Below, one piece after another: positions 33,358 through 44,727 of a stretch of DNA of 64,000 bases (its first letter is position 1; each line of letters opens with the position of its first letter). The notes under the pieces are model-generated. The model made no database searches, was not told the DNA's origin, and saw only the letters and a list, made by a program, of their open reading frames with translations. Made by a program: the position numbers and the translations under genes. The stretch comes from Chryseobacterium joostei (lineage in GTDB: Bacteria; Bacteroidota; Bacteroidia; Flavobacteriales; Weeksellaceae). The stretch spans positions 4,526,001 to 4,590,000 of the forward strand of contig NZ_CP033926.1 in NCBI RefSeq assembly GCF_003815775.1, read 5' to 3'.

Positions 33358-35772
33358 TTAGCTTCCGACTCTTTGTTTAAGATCCTCAGCGCCACCTGTT
33401 TTTCTAGGTTGTCCATTCTTAGAAGAACCAAAATTGTAGGTATAAGAAAGTGTCACTACTCGGGTATCTCTTTTTACAGCAAAGTTTTCAATATAATTAT
33501 TGTAAAGACTTTGTCCATTGATATTGCTCGTAAAGAACATGTCGGTAAAAGAAAGCTTTAGGACACTGTTATTTTTAAATTTCTTTTGTGCTCCAATATT
33601 CAGATACCAGTTTGAACTTATATCCAGATAAGCGTAGACCTCTCTTGCCTTATAATTTCCGGTAAGCTCAGCGGTGTAGCCGTTTCCAAGCTTAAAGGAG
33701 TTAATACTGTTGATATTAAAAGTAAAGTTTCCTTTGTTATTGATCTGTGTTCCGGAAACATTTCCGGTATATGATCCGTAATAAAAATTAGCACTGTTGT
33801 TCATATCCCACCATTTGGTCACCTTTACAGGAGCAATAAGGTATAATCCAAAATATGAAGCGGTGTTCAGGTTTTCAAAGGTCTGTACTGTTACATTCTG
33901 GCCAGCATCTACAATAGGTTTAATGATGTCTGTGATATTGTCTGATGTTTTGCTATAGCTTAAAGTTGCAAAGTATTTATTACTCAAACTGTAGGTCAGC
34001 TCATAGTTCATCGTTGTTTGTGGATTCAGGTCCGGATTTCCGGCTCTCATGGTGGTAGGATCAAGATAAAGCTTAAAAGGATTCAGCTGGTTATAGCTAG
34101 GCCTTGTAATTCTTCTGCTTAAGTTAATTTCCAGATTACTTTTCTCTGTTACATCATAGGATAATACCGCACTAGGAAATAACTGAGTATAATTTCTTTT
34201 ATTCACCTGATTGGTGGTAATCTGAGTACCCTTTACATTGGTGTTTTCCACCCTTAAACCTGCTGTAGCCTTAAATTTATCCCATTTTTTGGACAGATTT
34301 CCATACAATGCATTGATGTTTTCCTCATAGATAAAATGATTGGTCTTATTAGGATCCGGAACTAAAATCCCAGAGTTGACATTGAAAAATTTCAGGTCAT
34401 TATCTGTTTTCACAAAGCTGGTTTTAATTCCGCTTTCCAGTTTCCATTCGTTTTTGAAGTTTTTGGTAAGGTCTGATTTTAATGAATAAATATTGAGCTT
34501 TCCATTCATATCTCCTTTCATAATGTCAAGCTGATCCAGAGACGGAGTTATTGTATGTGTTCTCGTTTCAAAATTCTGCAAAGAAGAATTGGAATAATTG
34601 ATATAGTCAAAGTCAGTAGAGATCTCTGACCCTAAAGAGTCAAGAGTGTACTTATGATTCAGGTTCACCGAAACGTTGGTCCATTGATCATTAGAGGTAT
34701 TTTGAGTATTAAAATAGCTTTCGGGAGTATAGGCACTGCCAAGAGTTGTGTTGGCATTATCTCCATTGAGTCCGAATTTATTAGAGACCAATCCTACCGA
34801 AAAGCCCAATACATTTTTATCATTTAGATAATAATCCATTCCAGCCTTTGCAATATGATTATTAAACTTGAATTTCAGATAATTATCCTGTATATATGCC
34901 TTTTCAAAATTATTGTTCACATAGAAATTCCGATCCAGAACCAATCCGTTATAAGCTTCCCTGTAAGCAAAGCTGTAATTGGCAAAAATGTTGATCTTCT
35001 TGTCTTTATGATTGATGCTAAAGCTGTTGTTGTTCTTCACATATTTACCCATTCCTAAAGAAGTGGAAATACTCCCGTTCGTACCTTTTCTCTGTTCCTT
35101 TTTAAGTTTAATATTAATGATGGAAGATCCGGCTGCATCATACTTTGATGAAGGATTGGTGATAAACTCTATTTTATCAATGGTGGATGACGGCATTCCC
35201 TTGAGATAATTGGCAAGATCACTTCCTGTCATGGGCGTATTTTTACCATCAATCTGGATCAGAAGATTTCCCTTTCCGCGAAGACTGATATTATCATTGT
35301 TATCAATCGTAATTCCCGGTGCCTTTTCCAATACTTCAAAGGCCGAATTTCCCGTACTGGCAATGCTGTTTTCAACATTCATGATCATTTTTCCATCCTG
35401 TCTCTCAATCATGGGCTTGGCCTTGGTGATGGTGACCCCTTCAATTGATTTTACGTTCAGATCAATAGATGGCAACGTCATATTCTCGATCAGTGTAATG
35501 TTGTCCGAATGATATACTTCAGAACCATTTTTATTGATTTTTAAACGATAGGCTCCTCCTTTGATATCGTTGAAATCAAATTTCCCGTTGGAATCTGCAA
35601 TTTCTGTTTTAATTAATTTGTTATCAGCATCCAAAAGGATAATCTCCATTTGTTCTGCCTTGTCAGATTTGATACTTCCTGACAATGAAAAACTCTGCAT
35701 AGTCTGGGCTGAAAGCAAGTTGCAGAACAGCATAAAAATCCAGGCAAAAATGAGTGAAAATATTCTGGTCAT
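33358..35772 (-). CDS. TonB-dependent receptor-like outer-membrane barrel protein
   Basis: The 804-residue protein has a signal peptide (ending in LLSAQ), a carboxypeptidase-regulatory-like beta-sandwich (residues 25-110), a plug domain (GNSAFEVLEKAPGITIDNND, IQIDGKNTPMTGSDLANYLK, PSSTIDKIEFITNPSSKYDA) and a large beta-barrel of the OMP_b-brl_3 type common in Bacteroidota. Such proteins import or export ligands with TonB or act as outer-membrane assembly factors. There is no SusD partner, so polysaccharide uptake is unlikely. A MarR-type regulator gene lies six bases upstream on the same strand and probably controls it. Confidence 0.9.
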   Translation of the reverse strand: MTRIFSLIFAWIFMLFCNLLSAQTMQSFSLSGSIKSDKAEQMEIILLDADNKLIKTEIADSNGKFDFNDIKGGAYRLKINKNGSEVYHSDNITLIENMTLPSIDLNVKSIEGVTITKAKPMIERQDGKMIMNVENSIASTGNSAFEVLEKAPGITIDNNDNISLRGKGNLLIQIDGKNTPMTGSDLANYLKGMPSSTIDKIEFITNPSSKYDAAGSSIINIKLKKEQRKGTNGSISTSLGMGKYVKNNNSFSINHKDKKINIFANYSFAYREAYNGLVLDRNFYVNNNFEKAYIQDNYLKFKFNNHIAKAGMDYYLNDKNVLGFSVGLVSNKFGLNGDNANTTLGSAYTPESYFNTQNTSNDQWTNVSVNLNHKYTLDSLGSEISTDFDYINYSNSSLQNFETRTHTITPSLDQLDIMKGDMNGKLNIYSLKSDLTKNFKNEWKLESGIKTSFVKTDNDLKFFNVNSGILVPDPNKTNHFIYEENINALYGNLSKKWDKFKATAGLRVENTNVKGTQITTNQVNKRNYTQLFPSAVLSYDVTEKSNLEINLSRRITRPSYNQLNPFKLYLDPTTMRAGNPDLNPQTTMNYELTYSLSNKYFATLSYSKTSDNITDIIKPIVDAGQNVTVQTFENLNTASYFGLYLIAPVKVTKWWDMNNSANFYYGSYTGNVSGTQINNKGNFTFNINSINSFKLGNGYTAELTGNYKAREVYAYLDISSNWYLNIGAQKKFKNNSVLKLSFTDMFFTSNINGQSLYNNYIENFAVKRDTRVVTLSYTYNFGSSKNGQPRKTGGAEDLKQRVGS

Positions 35773-35778
35773 AATGTT

Positions 35779-36219
35779 TTACTTTTTAGGGTTAAGACAG
35801 TTTTCTGAAATTGTAAGTAAAGCCGAATACATCACCTCAAGCTCATCCTTTGAGACTCCTTTCAAGGCAGCCTTGCGGTTCTTTTCAACGATATTCTGAA
35901 CCTCTTTGATGACTTTTTTACCGGAATCTGTTACTTCCAGATTTGTTTTCCTGCGGTCATCAGGGTGAATATGCCTTATGATATATTCAGATTTTACCAT
36001 TAAATCAATAATTCTCGTCACAGACGCATTGTCCTTAAAAACAAGATCACCAATTTCATTCTGGGTAATTCCCGGGTTTTCCAGAATTGCTTTGATGATA
36101 AGCCACTGATCAATGGTGATTGTAAAGCCATGTGCTTTCAGCTGGCGTTGTGCATAGTTTCTATAGGATCTGATTGCTTTGTCTATGTTATAGAATATGA
36201 TTGAATTTAATTTTTCCAT
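35779..36219 (-). CDS. MarR-family transcriptional regulator
   Basis: The 146-residue protein has the winged helix-turn-helix of the MarR family: DQWLIIKAILENPGITQNEI, DNASVTRIIDLMVKSEYI and the wing HPDDRRKTNLEVTDSGKK. MarR dimers repress genes until a small molecule or oxidant releases them. It is the first gene of a unit with the barrel protein, and a 14-bp palindrome about 30 bases upstream of its start is a likely self-operator. Confidence 0.92.
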   Translation of the reverse strand: MEKLNSIIFYNIDKAIRSYRNYAQRQLKAHGFTITIDQWLIIKAILENPGITQNEIGDLVFKDNASVTRIIDLMVKSEYIIRHIHPDDRRKTNLEVTDSGKKVIKEVQNIVEKNRKAALKGVSKDELEVMYSALLTISENCLNPKK

Positions 36220-36247
36220 ACTTTTAAATTAATATGACTTATCAATT

Positions 36248-36261
36248 ATTGACATGTCAAT
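36248..36261. promoter_or_regulatory. Candidate MarR operator
   Basis: ATTGACATGTCAAT is a perfect 14-bp palindrome. The outer bases ATCAA and TTGAT add a looser second layer of symmetry. Position and symmetry fit MarR autoregulation. Confidence 0.55.
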
Positions 36262-36502
36262 TAATTTGTTGATCACATTTTTATTTTGTTACAACCCACC
36301 GGAAATATTTTTATAAAAATTAAAACCTGTCGGTGTTGATATCCATTTTTATGGTTTCATTCACTACGTTTTTACAACTAAATCACTTAATTTTACTATG
36401 GCAACAGAGCAGCTTTGGAATAAGAAATGTGTGGGAAATCCCCGGATGTATTGTAGATCGGGATATTTCCAGATAGGCTCTTTTCATTATAAATAGAGTA
36501 TT

Positions 36503-36847
36503 ATGGGATATAGTATTGAACTTGCAGACAGAGTGCGGGAATGGCTTTCCACTGTAGATAATATTGAAGTTGAAGAGAAGAAAATGTTCAGCGGGTTGGC
36601 ATTCCTGGTGAATGGAAAAATGTGCATCAACATCAGTCATGATAATCTGATGTGCCGTTATAACCCTGAATTGGAAGACGTAGTTTCAGAGAAAAAAGGA
36701 TTTCTTCCCATGATCATGAGAGGGAAGCAGCTCAAAGATTATTGCTATGTGGAACCTGTCGGATTTCAACAACCCTCAGATTTTGAGTATTGGATGAAAA
36801 TTTGCCTTGAGTATAATTCAATTGCTAAGGCTTCAAAGAAGAAATAG
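36503..36847 (+). CDS. TfoX/Sxy N-terminal-domain protein
   Basis: The 114-residue protein contains only the TfoX N-terminal fold: ADRVREWLSTV, KKMFSGLAFLVNGKMCINIS and the pattern MCRYNPE. In gamma-proteobacteria full-length TfoX/Sxy switches on competence genes, but the short form found in many other phyla has no established role. It is a single gene. An imperfect inverted repeat (GGAAATCCCCG with CGGGATATTTCC) lies upstream at about 36431-36473. Confidence 0.85.
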   Translation: MGYSIELADRVREWLSTVDNIEVEEKKMFSGLAFLVNGKMCINISHDNLMCRYNPELEDVVSEKKGFLPMIMRGKQLKDYCYVEPVGFQQPSDFEYWMKICLEYNSIAKASKKK

Positions 36848-36920
36848 GGTTGAGGGTTTTAGAGTATGAGAGTGGGGATCCTCTGTTGCAGTTTCCCCAC
36901 TGTTCATTACTCATCATGTA

Positions 36921-37985
36921 TTAATTTTCTTCATATAGATTTTTCCTTATTTCAACCAGAACTTTTGTCGTTTTTTCCAGATCAGGATAATCGGGAAGAC
37001 TGGAGATTTGATGATGATGTTCAATGGATTCTATAAGACGTTCTGCTTTCTGCATTACCATTTCATAGGACCAGTTTCCAGCTTTGATATCTAATAATTC
37101 ATCCCGGTTTTCCACACGAATCTGTAGAGAATGAGTAGTAAATATCTGTTCGCATGACTGCAATAATCGGATGGTGTGCATCATATTTTTACTGTCATAG
37201 TTCTTACCATGGTTTTGGTTAACGTTGTAGCGGTCTTCATTGCGCTCCTCAACCCATTTCCAATATTCTTTGTAATCTTTGCAGTATGTAGAATAGGCAT
37301 CCAGATTACAGAATAGATAGGCTTTAGGACTTTCATCTTTGGGAACAGAGGATACAGAAACCTGATTCGCTTCCTCGTGTTGTATAATTCCTTTATATCC
37401 CAATGTTTGTGAATCGTCGTAAAATAAGGCAAACATGCCTTTGGTATGGTCAATAGCCGTTAATCCACATTTTTCCTGAACTTTCCCATGTTCCAAAAGC
37501 CATTTTTTCAAAGGAATAGAACCTTGACCGTCCAGAATAAAACAAAAATCAAGAATTGATTTTCTTTCCTTATCAATTGGGTTTAAAATCTTCTTGTTAA
37601 GCCCTTTAGCCTTTTTGATCTGTGAAATAGCATATCCTGCAAAAGTATCCTTGCATAATTTGGATAGAAAGTCTTCTATTTTCAATAAGTTCATTAACGG
37701 ATGTTTATAAAGAATACAATCCTCAGGACTCGCCAATACTTCCAGGATATTTGGATTATTTTTCTGTAAAAGTTCTACAAACCTCCCGATTTCATAATAC
37801 GTAATATCATTCGTCTCATTGGAAATCTGTGGAATGTAGTTCAGTCCAAAGAAGTTTTCCTTGGGTAGATAATACACTCCACGGATATCTGTATCGGAAT
37901 TCTCCGTTGCCAGTCCAAAAGCACGGCTTCCGGAGATGGTATCGAAGAGGATGAGGTTTTTGTCTTTGAGGTCTTGGATGGTCAT
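36921..37985 (-). CDS. DNA polymerase beta-type nucleotidyltransferase 2
   Basis: The 354-residue protein has the minimal nucleotidyltransferase signature GSRAFGLATENSDTDIRGVY (residues 19-38), in which the two Asp of SDTDI would bind Mg2+. The rest is helical and includes PNILEVLASPEDCILYKHPL. This is the COG3541/YcgL-like group, which is found near RNA-repair ligases in other bacteria. It lies 76 bases after a shorter relative on the same strand, whose promoter carries the rtcB-type operator, so the two are probably one unit. Substrate unknown; RNA end modification is inferred from context. Confidence 0.85.
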   Translation of the reverse strand: MTIQDLKDKNLILFDTISGSRAFGLATENSDTDIRGVYYLPKENFFGLNYIPQISNETNDITYYEIGRFVELLQKNNPNILEVLASPEDCILYKHPLMNLLKIEDFLSKLCKDTFAGYAISQIKKAKGLNKKILNPIDKERKSILDFCFILDGQGSIPLKKWLLEHGKVQEKCGLTAIDHTKGMFALFYDDSQTLGYKGIIQHEEANQVSVSSVPKDESPKAYLFCNLDAYSTYCKDYKEYWKWVEERNEDRYNVNQNHGKNYDSKNMMHTIRLLQSCEQIFTTHSLQIRVENRDELLDIKAGNWSYEMVMQKAERLIESIEHHHQISSLPDYPDLEKTTKVLVEIRKNLYEEN

Positions 37986-38061
37986 GATTTACAATTGTAA
38001 TTTTTAATACAACTTTCTACAATTACTTCCAGTGTTTTTTAATGTTTCTCATTTTGCTTTT

Positions 38062-40032
<1,971 letters not shown>

Positions 40033-40815
40033 ATGAAGACTGTAAAAAATGAACTGATCTACTTTGCAACGGCACTCATGTTCTTCACAAGAATTCCGGT
40101 TCCGTTTACCATTCCGTATTCCGGTGAGATTATGAACAAATCCCAGAAATACTTTGCCTGGATCGGGCTATTGGTAGGATTGATTAATGCTATTGTTCTG
40201 TACTTGTCTTTTCAGCTTTTTAACCTTGAAATAGGAATTGTTCTGATGATGATCAGCAGTGTTTTGCTCACCGGAGCATTCCATGAGGATGGTTTTACCG
40301 ATGTGTGCGACAGTTTTGGCGGCGGATACGGAAAAGAGAAGATCCTTACCATTATGAAAGACAGTAGGGTAGGAGCCTATGGAGCTGTAGGAATTATTTT
40401 GCTATTTGCCTTAAAGTTTTTTAGTATTCAGGCTTTGGGAACCATTGATTTGTTTAAAACTTTAGGGATTATCATTTTGGCCCATACATCAAGTCGTTTT
40501 ATTGCAGGAACCATGATTTATACCCACAAATATGTTACAGATATTGATGTAAGTAAGTCAAAGCCTTTAGCCAATAAACCCTTGGATGGAATATCTTTAC
40601 TGGTAGGCTTCATTAGTGTTTTACTCTCTTTTGCCCTGATTCCTGACTGGCGTTTGATTTTGGCCTTTGTACTGGCTTATTTGGGAAAGGTCTGCATGGG
40701 ATGGTACTTTAAAAAACATATCGGTGGTTATACCGGAGACTGTTTAGGATCTGTACAGCAAGTTTGTGAGGTTTTATTTTATCTTGGAACAATGATCGTA
40801 TGGAAATTCATCTGA
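40033..40815 (+). CDS. cobS: Adenosylcobinamide-GDP ribazoletransferase (cobalamin synthase)
   Basis: CobS joins adenosylcobinamide-GDP with alpha-ribazole in the inner membrane. The 260-residue protein shows LMFFTRIPVP near the start, GAFHEDGFTDVCDSFGGGYG (Mg-binding acidic motif), MKDSRVGAYGAVGI and GGYTGDCLGSVQQVCEV, all family hallmarks. It begins directly after cobT and overlaps cobC by 16 bases. Confidence 0.96.
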   Translation: MKTVKNELIYFATALMFFTRIPVPFTIPYSGEIMNKSQKYFAWIGLLVGLINAIVLYLSFQLFNLEIGIVLMMISSVLLTGAFHEDGFTDVCDSFGGGYGKEKILTIMKDSRVGAYGAVGIILLFALKFFSIQALGTIDLFKTLGIIILAHTSSRFIAGTMIYTHKYVTDIDVSKSKPLANKPLDGISLLVGFISVLLSFALIPDWRLILAFVLAYLGKVCMGWYFKKHIGGYTGDCLGSVQQVCEVLFYLGTMIVWKFI

Positions 40816-41354
40816 TTAGACATACAGCCGTAGAAAATCCGGAAAACCTGTGCTATGGATTTGCCGAAATGCCTTTAAGAAGCAACTATTCTGAAGATTT
40901 TAAGCATTTGAACCTGGATAAGGATTTTGATTTGTTGATTTCAAGCCCCGCCCGGCGCTGTTGCCTTTTGGCTGATTATTTTAAGTTTGATTATGCAACA
41001 GATGATAGGCTGCGGGAAATGAACTTTGGGAACTGGGAACTCAAGAAATGGACTGAAATTCCTGAGGAAGAAATCAATCCGTGGTATAAAGACTTTATCA
41101 ATATAAAAGCTTCCGGAGGAGAAAACTTACTTGAAATGCAGACTCGTGTACTCAGTTTCTGGAATGAATTATTGGTGGAAAAAGATGCTGATAAAGTTTT
41201 GATTATTGCTCATGCAGGAGTCATTCGTCTGATACTTCAAAACATTTTACAATTTCCTCTCGAGAATATGTTCAGCATTCAGATTGATTATGGAAAGAAA
41301 GCCATTGTAAAAGTTGAAAAAGGCTTGTTTTCAATCAAAAGTGTAAATGTATAG
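40800..41354 (+). CDS. cobC: Alpha-ribazole phosphatase-like histidine phosphatase
   Basis: The 184-residue protein is a histidine phosphatase: LIRHTAVE carries the phospho-accepting His, SSPARRC the second basic group, and LIIAHAGVIRL the late His. Family members remove phosphate from alpha-ribazole phosphate in cobalamin assembly; position after cobS supports that role. Sequence alone could also fit another small phosphatase. Its start lies inside the end of cobS. Confidence 0.9.
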   Translation: MEIHLIRHTAVENPENLCYGFAEMPLRSNYSEDFKHLNLDKDFDLLISSPARRCCLLADYFKFDYATDDRLREMNFGNWELKKWTEIPEEEINPWYKDFINIKASGGENLLEMQTRVLSFWNELLVEKDADKVLIIAHAGVIRLILQNILQFPLENMFSIQIDYGKKAIVKVEKGLFSIKSVNV

Positions 41355-41383
41355 GTGTGTTTCAATACATTAATTAAAATAAA

Positions 41384-41407
41384 AAAACCGCTAGGAATAG
41401 CGGTTTT
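41384..41407. terminator. Terminator between cobC and the lipoprotein gene
   Basis: AAACCGCTA-GGAA-TAGCGGTTT with T on the right and A on the left serves both converging genes. Confidence 0.85.
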
Positions 41408-41425
41408 AATTTTTATGAAATATTT

Positions 41426-42622
41426 TTAGAATCTTCTGAAAGGTCTTACTCTTACCGAATAATAATCTTTAGTGTAGCTCCACATATATCCATTATATCC
41501 TTCAAGAATCTTTACCTGATTGCTTCCAGGCACCTCTGTAGAACTCCAGTAATACTTCTGTGAAACATTATTGGAAGCGATATTGTAAACATTCTTGGAA
41601 CTTTTATAAAATGCCATAAGTTCATCTTCTGATGGAAGGAACCAGTCAGTTAAACCATTGATCGCATAATTATCACATAATCTTGCTGCAGAGTTGGCAT
41701 CCGAACATTGAGAAACAATTCTAGCCGTATTGGAAGGACCTGATCCCATTACTGACTGAGTCTGATTGATCACATCAAAAGGACATCCCCATTCAACTTT
41801 ATCAGATCCGTTGTAGATAAGGTTCGCAGGAGCTGCTTCTAAATATCTCCAGCCATCCGTAGTTTCTCCTTTATCATAGAAAACATATCCGCCGGAAGCA
41901 CCTATTGCGCCGGCTGTTTTAAATGTCTTTTCGGCTGAATAATACACTTGTGCACCTTCTCTAACATAAGATTTTACATAATAGGTAGTATTAGGAAGTA
42001 ATCCGTTAGCCTCCAGTTCATAAGGAGAGTAATTATTAGCTGTTACAGCCTTAACTGTTTGTCCGTTTGAAATGTCTACTCCTGCAGTAGTTCTGTAGCA
42101 GAAGCCCTTTTCGTCCGGAAAGAACGGCTCAAGATAGTTTACTGTAATTTTGTCTGTATCGAAGGTAGCAGATGTTGTATAGATCTGTTTAACCATTTTG
42201 AAGTTAATGTCCATTTTGCCAGGAGAGGTAAATGTAACATTATCTCCGTAAATGGTTTCTCCATTACTAGCCCTAACAAAAGCTCTGATGTAATAAAGGG
42301 TCGATTTTTCAAAATCTGCACCATAATCTGCCGTAAGTGCGTAATCTCCTACAGAATTGTTGAATTCAGAGATTGTTTTAGAACTACCGATTGTAGGATT
42401 GATTGTTTTTGACCAGCAGAATCCACGAGATGAAAATCCGGTTCCTGCTGAGGTTACCGTCCCATGGAAAGTGAACTGAGCCAAATTAAAAGTAAGCTGT
42501 CCTGTAGTTACCTTTGGATATACAGTGGTATTGTTATTTCCGTTGTTATCATCCCCGCCATTATCTGATCCGCATGATGAGAGCATAAAAATAGAGAGAA
42601 CTAAAAATAATAGTTTCTTCAT
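41426..42622 (-). CDS. Surface lipoprotein with DUF1566-like C-terminus
   Basis: The 398-residue protein has a lipobox (IFMLSSC, Cys17) followed by an Asn/Gly/Asp-rich linker, which in Bacteroidota marks export to the cell surface. Residues 40-235 contain two fibronectin-III-like modules (NGLLPNTTYYVKSYVREGAQ). The end is DUF1566-like: NGLTDWFLPSEDELMAFY, QKYYWSSTEVPGSNQ and VRPFRRF. Probably a surface adhesin-type or binding protein. It lies after the TerD-like gene but behind a terminator, so it is likely a separate unit. Confidence 0.85.
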   Translation of the reverse strand: MKKLLFLVLSIFMLSSCGSDNGGDDNNGNNNTTVYPKVTTGQLTFNLAQFTFHGTVTSAGTGFSSRGFCWSKTINPTIGSSKTISEFNNSVGDYALTADYGADFEKSTLYYIRAFVRASNGETIYGDNVTFTSPGKMDINFKMVKQIYTTSATFDTDKITVNYLEPFFPDEKGFCYRTTAGVDISNGQTVKAVTANNYSPYELEANGLLPNTTYYVKSYVREGAQVYYSAEKTFKTAGAIGASGGYVFYDKGETTDGWRYLEAAPANLIYNGSDKVEWGCPFDVINQTQSVMGSGPSNTARIVSQCSDANSAARLCDNYAINGLTDWFLPSEDELMAFYKSSKNVYNIASNNVSQKYYWSSTEVPGSNQVKILEGYNGYMWSYTKDYYSVRVRPFRRF

Positions 42623-42775
42623 GAATAATAGTTTTTTTAAGTTATTTAGTTTTATTAATTAAGGCTGGCAAATATATAAAAAAAATCAAATCTTTTGTTA
42701 GAATTAATCTGTTTGTGAATGAATGGGTTGGGTGAGCTATATTGACAAAAAATTATGTTAAATAATAGAGCTGTA

Positions 42776-42804
42776 AAAACGCCATTCGATTCAATCAAAT
42801 GGCG
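42776..42804 (-). terminator. Terminator after the TerD-like gene
   Basis: On the minus strand CGCCATT and AATGGCG enclose a short loop, followed by TTTTTA. It starts a few bases after the stop codon of the gene at 42810. Confidence 0.75.
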
Positions 42805-42809
42805 CGTAT

Positions 42810-44561
42810 TTATTTAAAAATTCTGATAAAGCTATCTTTTTCCAAACTTTCCATAGAGAAATTAAGATCTGCCTCAGATTTTTCCGTGGTAACTGTCGCA
42901 CCCAATTCCTGTACAAGATCATTGAAAGAAATAGGTTCATACCATTGCTGATATAGTGCATTGGTTGCCATCACTGCAATCTCAGTATTTCCTGAAACAT
43001 GAGAATGACCCGCTCCAAAATTCAATAAGACAAAAGTCTGTTTTTCTCCCTTTGGAAGCAGCATTCCAAGAATGGTCTGCCTTTGGACAGAATTACATCT
43101 AACTTCTGCAAATAGGTGGTTCGGGTTCATCATATAGTCCCTTGAGATGACATCTCCTTTTCCAATCACAATTTTATACCCGCACTCAGGGTTTCCTCCA
43201 TATACATTATTCATGATTAGGGTCGGAACATTCAATCCTTTGTTGGCATATAGATATTCAACAGCTCCGTTAGGCGCAGAAGTCATATCTCCGGAATACA
43301 TCAGGTTTCCGTTTTCTTGATTATAAGCTGCATTCCAACCGGTTTTTCCACCAATATTTAATGCTGAAAGATCAAGGTCATAGGCTCCCCAGGCATCTTC
43401 CCAATAGATTCCCACGGCTAGTTTTTCACCAGAGAATCGTGTTCCCGTAGGAATATTTCCCACAAACATCTTTTCAGAAGTCGGAAGTCCGAACTCAACA
43501 TCCTCAGGGAAATAAAATGACTTTCCGGAAAGATCAAACCTGGATTTTAAATATGTAAGGATAAACTCAAAATTCATTTCGTTTACCGAACTGTTTTTTC
43601 CGGTTTTCACCCACGATTTTCCGTTTCGTACTCTATACACAAAAGTATCCTGTCCATACATTCTTAAATAACAGGCTGACAAGGCTTTGAATAGGGCGAA
43701 TGGTGTCGCATTATCTAGCCAATGCAGATCATTTTCATCCAATATTATATGGGTTGCATTATTAAGTGGGTTAGAAACGAGTGGTTTATGGTATGTCTTT
43801 GATAACTTGGAGATTTTATTAATAGCCTTTGGAGATTTACTTTTATAAGCTAAAAACAAGGGTTTAAATCTGTTAAAGATCTCTGCAAGTCTTTCCAGTC
43901 CAAAGTTTTCAAATAAATCAGATGGGTTGAATTTACTTTCCTTGATGCTTTCAATCAACGTATTATTTTTGATCAACAGACTTGTAGCTGTTGATTTAAA
44001 GATGACGTATCTGAAAAATTCTACAGGATTTTCAGGATAGATTTTATAAAGGTCTGCAATTTTTATAATAGCTTCCTTATTTCTGATGTTTTCTTTTCCT
44101 GTGAATTCATAATCCAGTTCTTTGTTCAGAATATACAAAAGATCATCAATGGTTTCTTCCTTTAAAGCAATTCCCGATTTCAGCAATGAAAGACATTTCT
44201 CAGTCATTTCATCCACGGAATAAGCTTTAATTACCTTGAAAGTAAGTTTCATTTCAGGAATATTCAAAACCTCATTGGGAATGAAAATTTCATCCTGAAA
44301 ATTACTTCCATAAGTAGAAAGATAATGCTCGATTTGATCCATCAATAGTTCCCATCTTGTACTGTTCTTTATCTTTTCCCAAGATTTATGGAAGGTTTTA
44401 TTAAGATCGTTACCATTTAATTTTTCCTTTGAATAATATTTGATGATGTCTTTCTTTGCCCAAAGTGCATCAGGTTCAATGATAAAACCATCATTGGATA
44501 TAAAAGGTTTTTCATCCGTTTTTTTAGCCAGTACGGCATTGAAAAGTTGAAGTGTTTTCAT
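42810..44561 (-). CDS. Helical-repeat protein with TerD-like C-terminal domain, RtcB-associated
   Basis: The 583-residue protein has two parts. Residues 1 to about 340 are helical and look like repeat hairpins (LLMDQIEHYLSTYG, MTEKCLSLLKSGIALKEETI). Residues 360-560 are strand-rich with VGIYWEDAWGAYDLDLSALN (DLDLSA at 395-400), MYSGDMTSAPNGAVEYLY and a Cys-containing VRCNSVQRQTILGM, similar to the TerD fold, whose DLD motif binds calcium in relatives. No signal. It lies downstream of rtcB, a tRNA-like RNA and two hairpins, so it probably binds that RNA; this recalls Ro60, but no von Willebrand A domain is seen. Confidence 0.75.
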   Translation of the reverse strand: MKTLQLFNAVLAKKTDEKPFISNDGFIIEPDALWAKKDIIKYYSKEKLNGNDLNKTFHKSWEKIKNSTRWELLMDQIEHYLSTYGSNFQDEIFIPNEVLNIPEMKLTFKVIKAYSVDEMTEKCLSLLKSGIALKEETIDDLLYILNKELDYEFTGKENIRNKEAIIKIADLYKIYPENPVEFFRYVIFKSTATSLLIKNNTLIESIKESKFNPSDLFENFGLERLAEIFNRFKPLFLAYKSKSPKAINKISKLSKTYHKPLVSNPLNNATHIILDENDLHWLDNATPFALFKALSACYLRMYGQDTFVYRVRNGKSWVKTGKNSSVNEMNFEFILTYLKSRFDLSGKSFYFPEDVEFGLPTSEKMFVGNIPTGTRFSGEKLAVGIYWEDAWGAYDLDLSALNIGGKTGWNAAYNQENGNLMYSGDMTSAPNGAVEYLYANKGLNVPTLIMNNVYGGNPECGYKIVIGKGDVISRDYMMNPNHLFAEVRCNSVQRQTILGMLLPKGEKQTFVLLNFGAGHSHVSGNTEIAVMATNALYQQWYEPISFNDLVQELGATVTTEKSEADLNFSMESLEKDSFIRIFK

Positions 44562-44582
44562 GATATAAAAATTAAATAAGTG

Positions 44583-44623
44583 AGGAGTAATTTTTTTAAA
44601 AGAAAAATGCTATAGGAACTCCT
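44583..44623 (-). ncRNA. Repeated leader hairpin 2 (proximal)
   Basis: On the minus strand AGGAGT pairs with ACTCCT across a long A/T-rich loop. It shares GGAGTTCCTATA with hairpin 1 but has an A-T pair where hairpin 1 has G-C. It lies about 22-62 bases before the start codon at 44561. Confidence 0.5.
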
Positions 44624-44649
44624 TTTACCTATAATTTTTGAAAAAAGCG

Positions 44650-44681
44650 GGGAGTAATACCAGTGAATTATAGGAACTCCC
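44650..44681 (-). ncRNA. Repeated leader hairpin 1 (distal)
   Basis: On the minus strand GGGAGT pairs with ACTCCC around a 20-nt loop containing TCCTATAATTC. The downstream copy at 44583 keeps the same arrangement, with the outer pair changed on both sides. Confidence 0.5.
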
Positions 44682-44727
44682 TTTGCCTTTATTTTTTGTA
44701 GATAGAAACATATTGTCTATCATTTTG

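Noticed and set aside
42810..44561. True Ro60/Rsr orthologue
   Set aside because: No MIDAS motif (DxSxS) of a von Willebrand A domain and no recognisable TROVE signature; kept only as an analogy.
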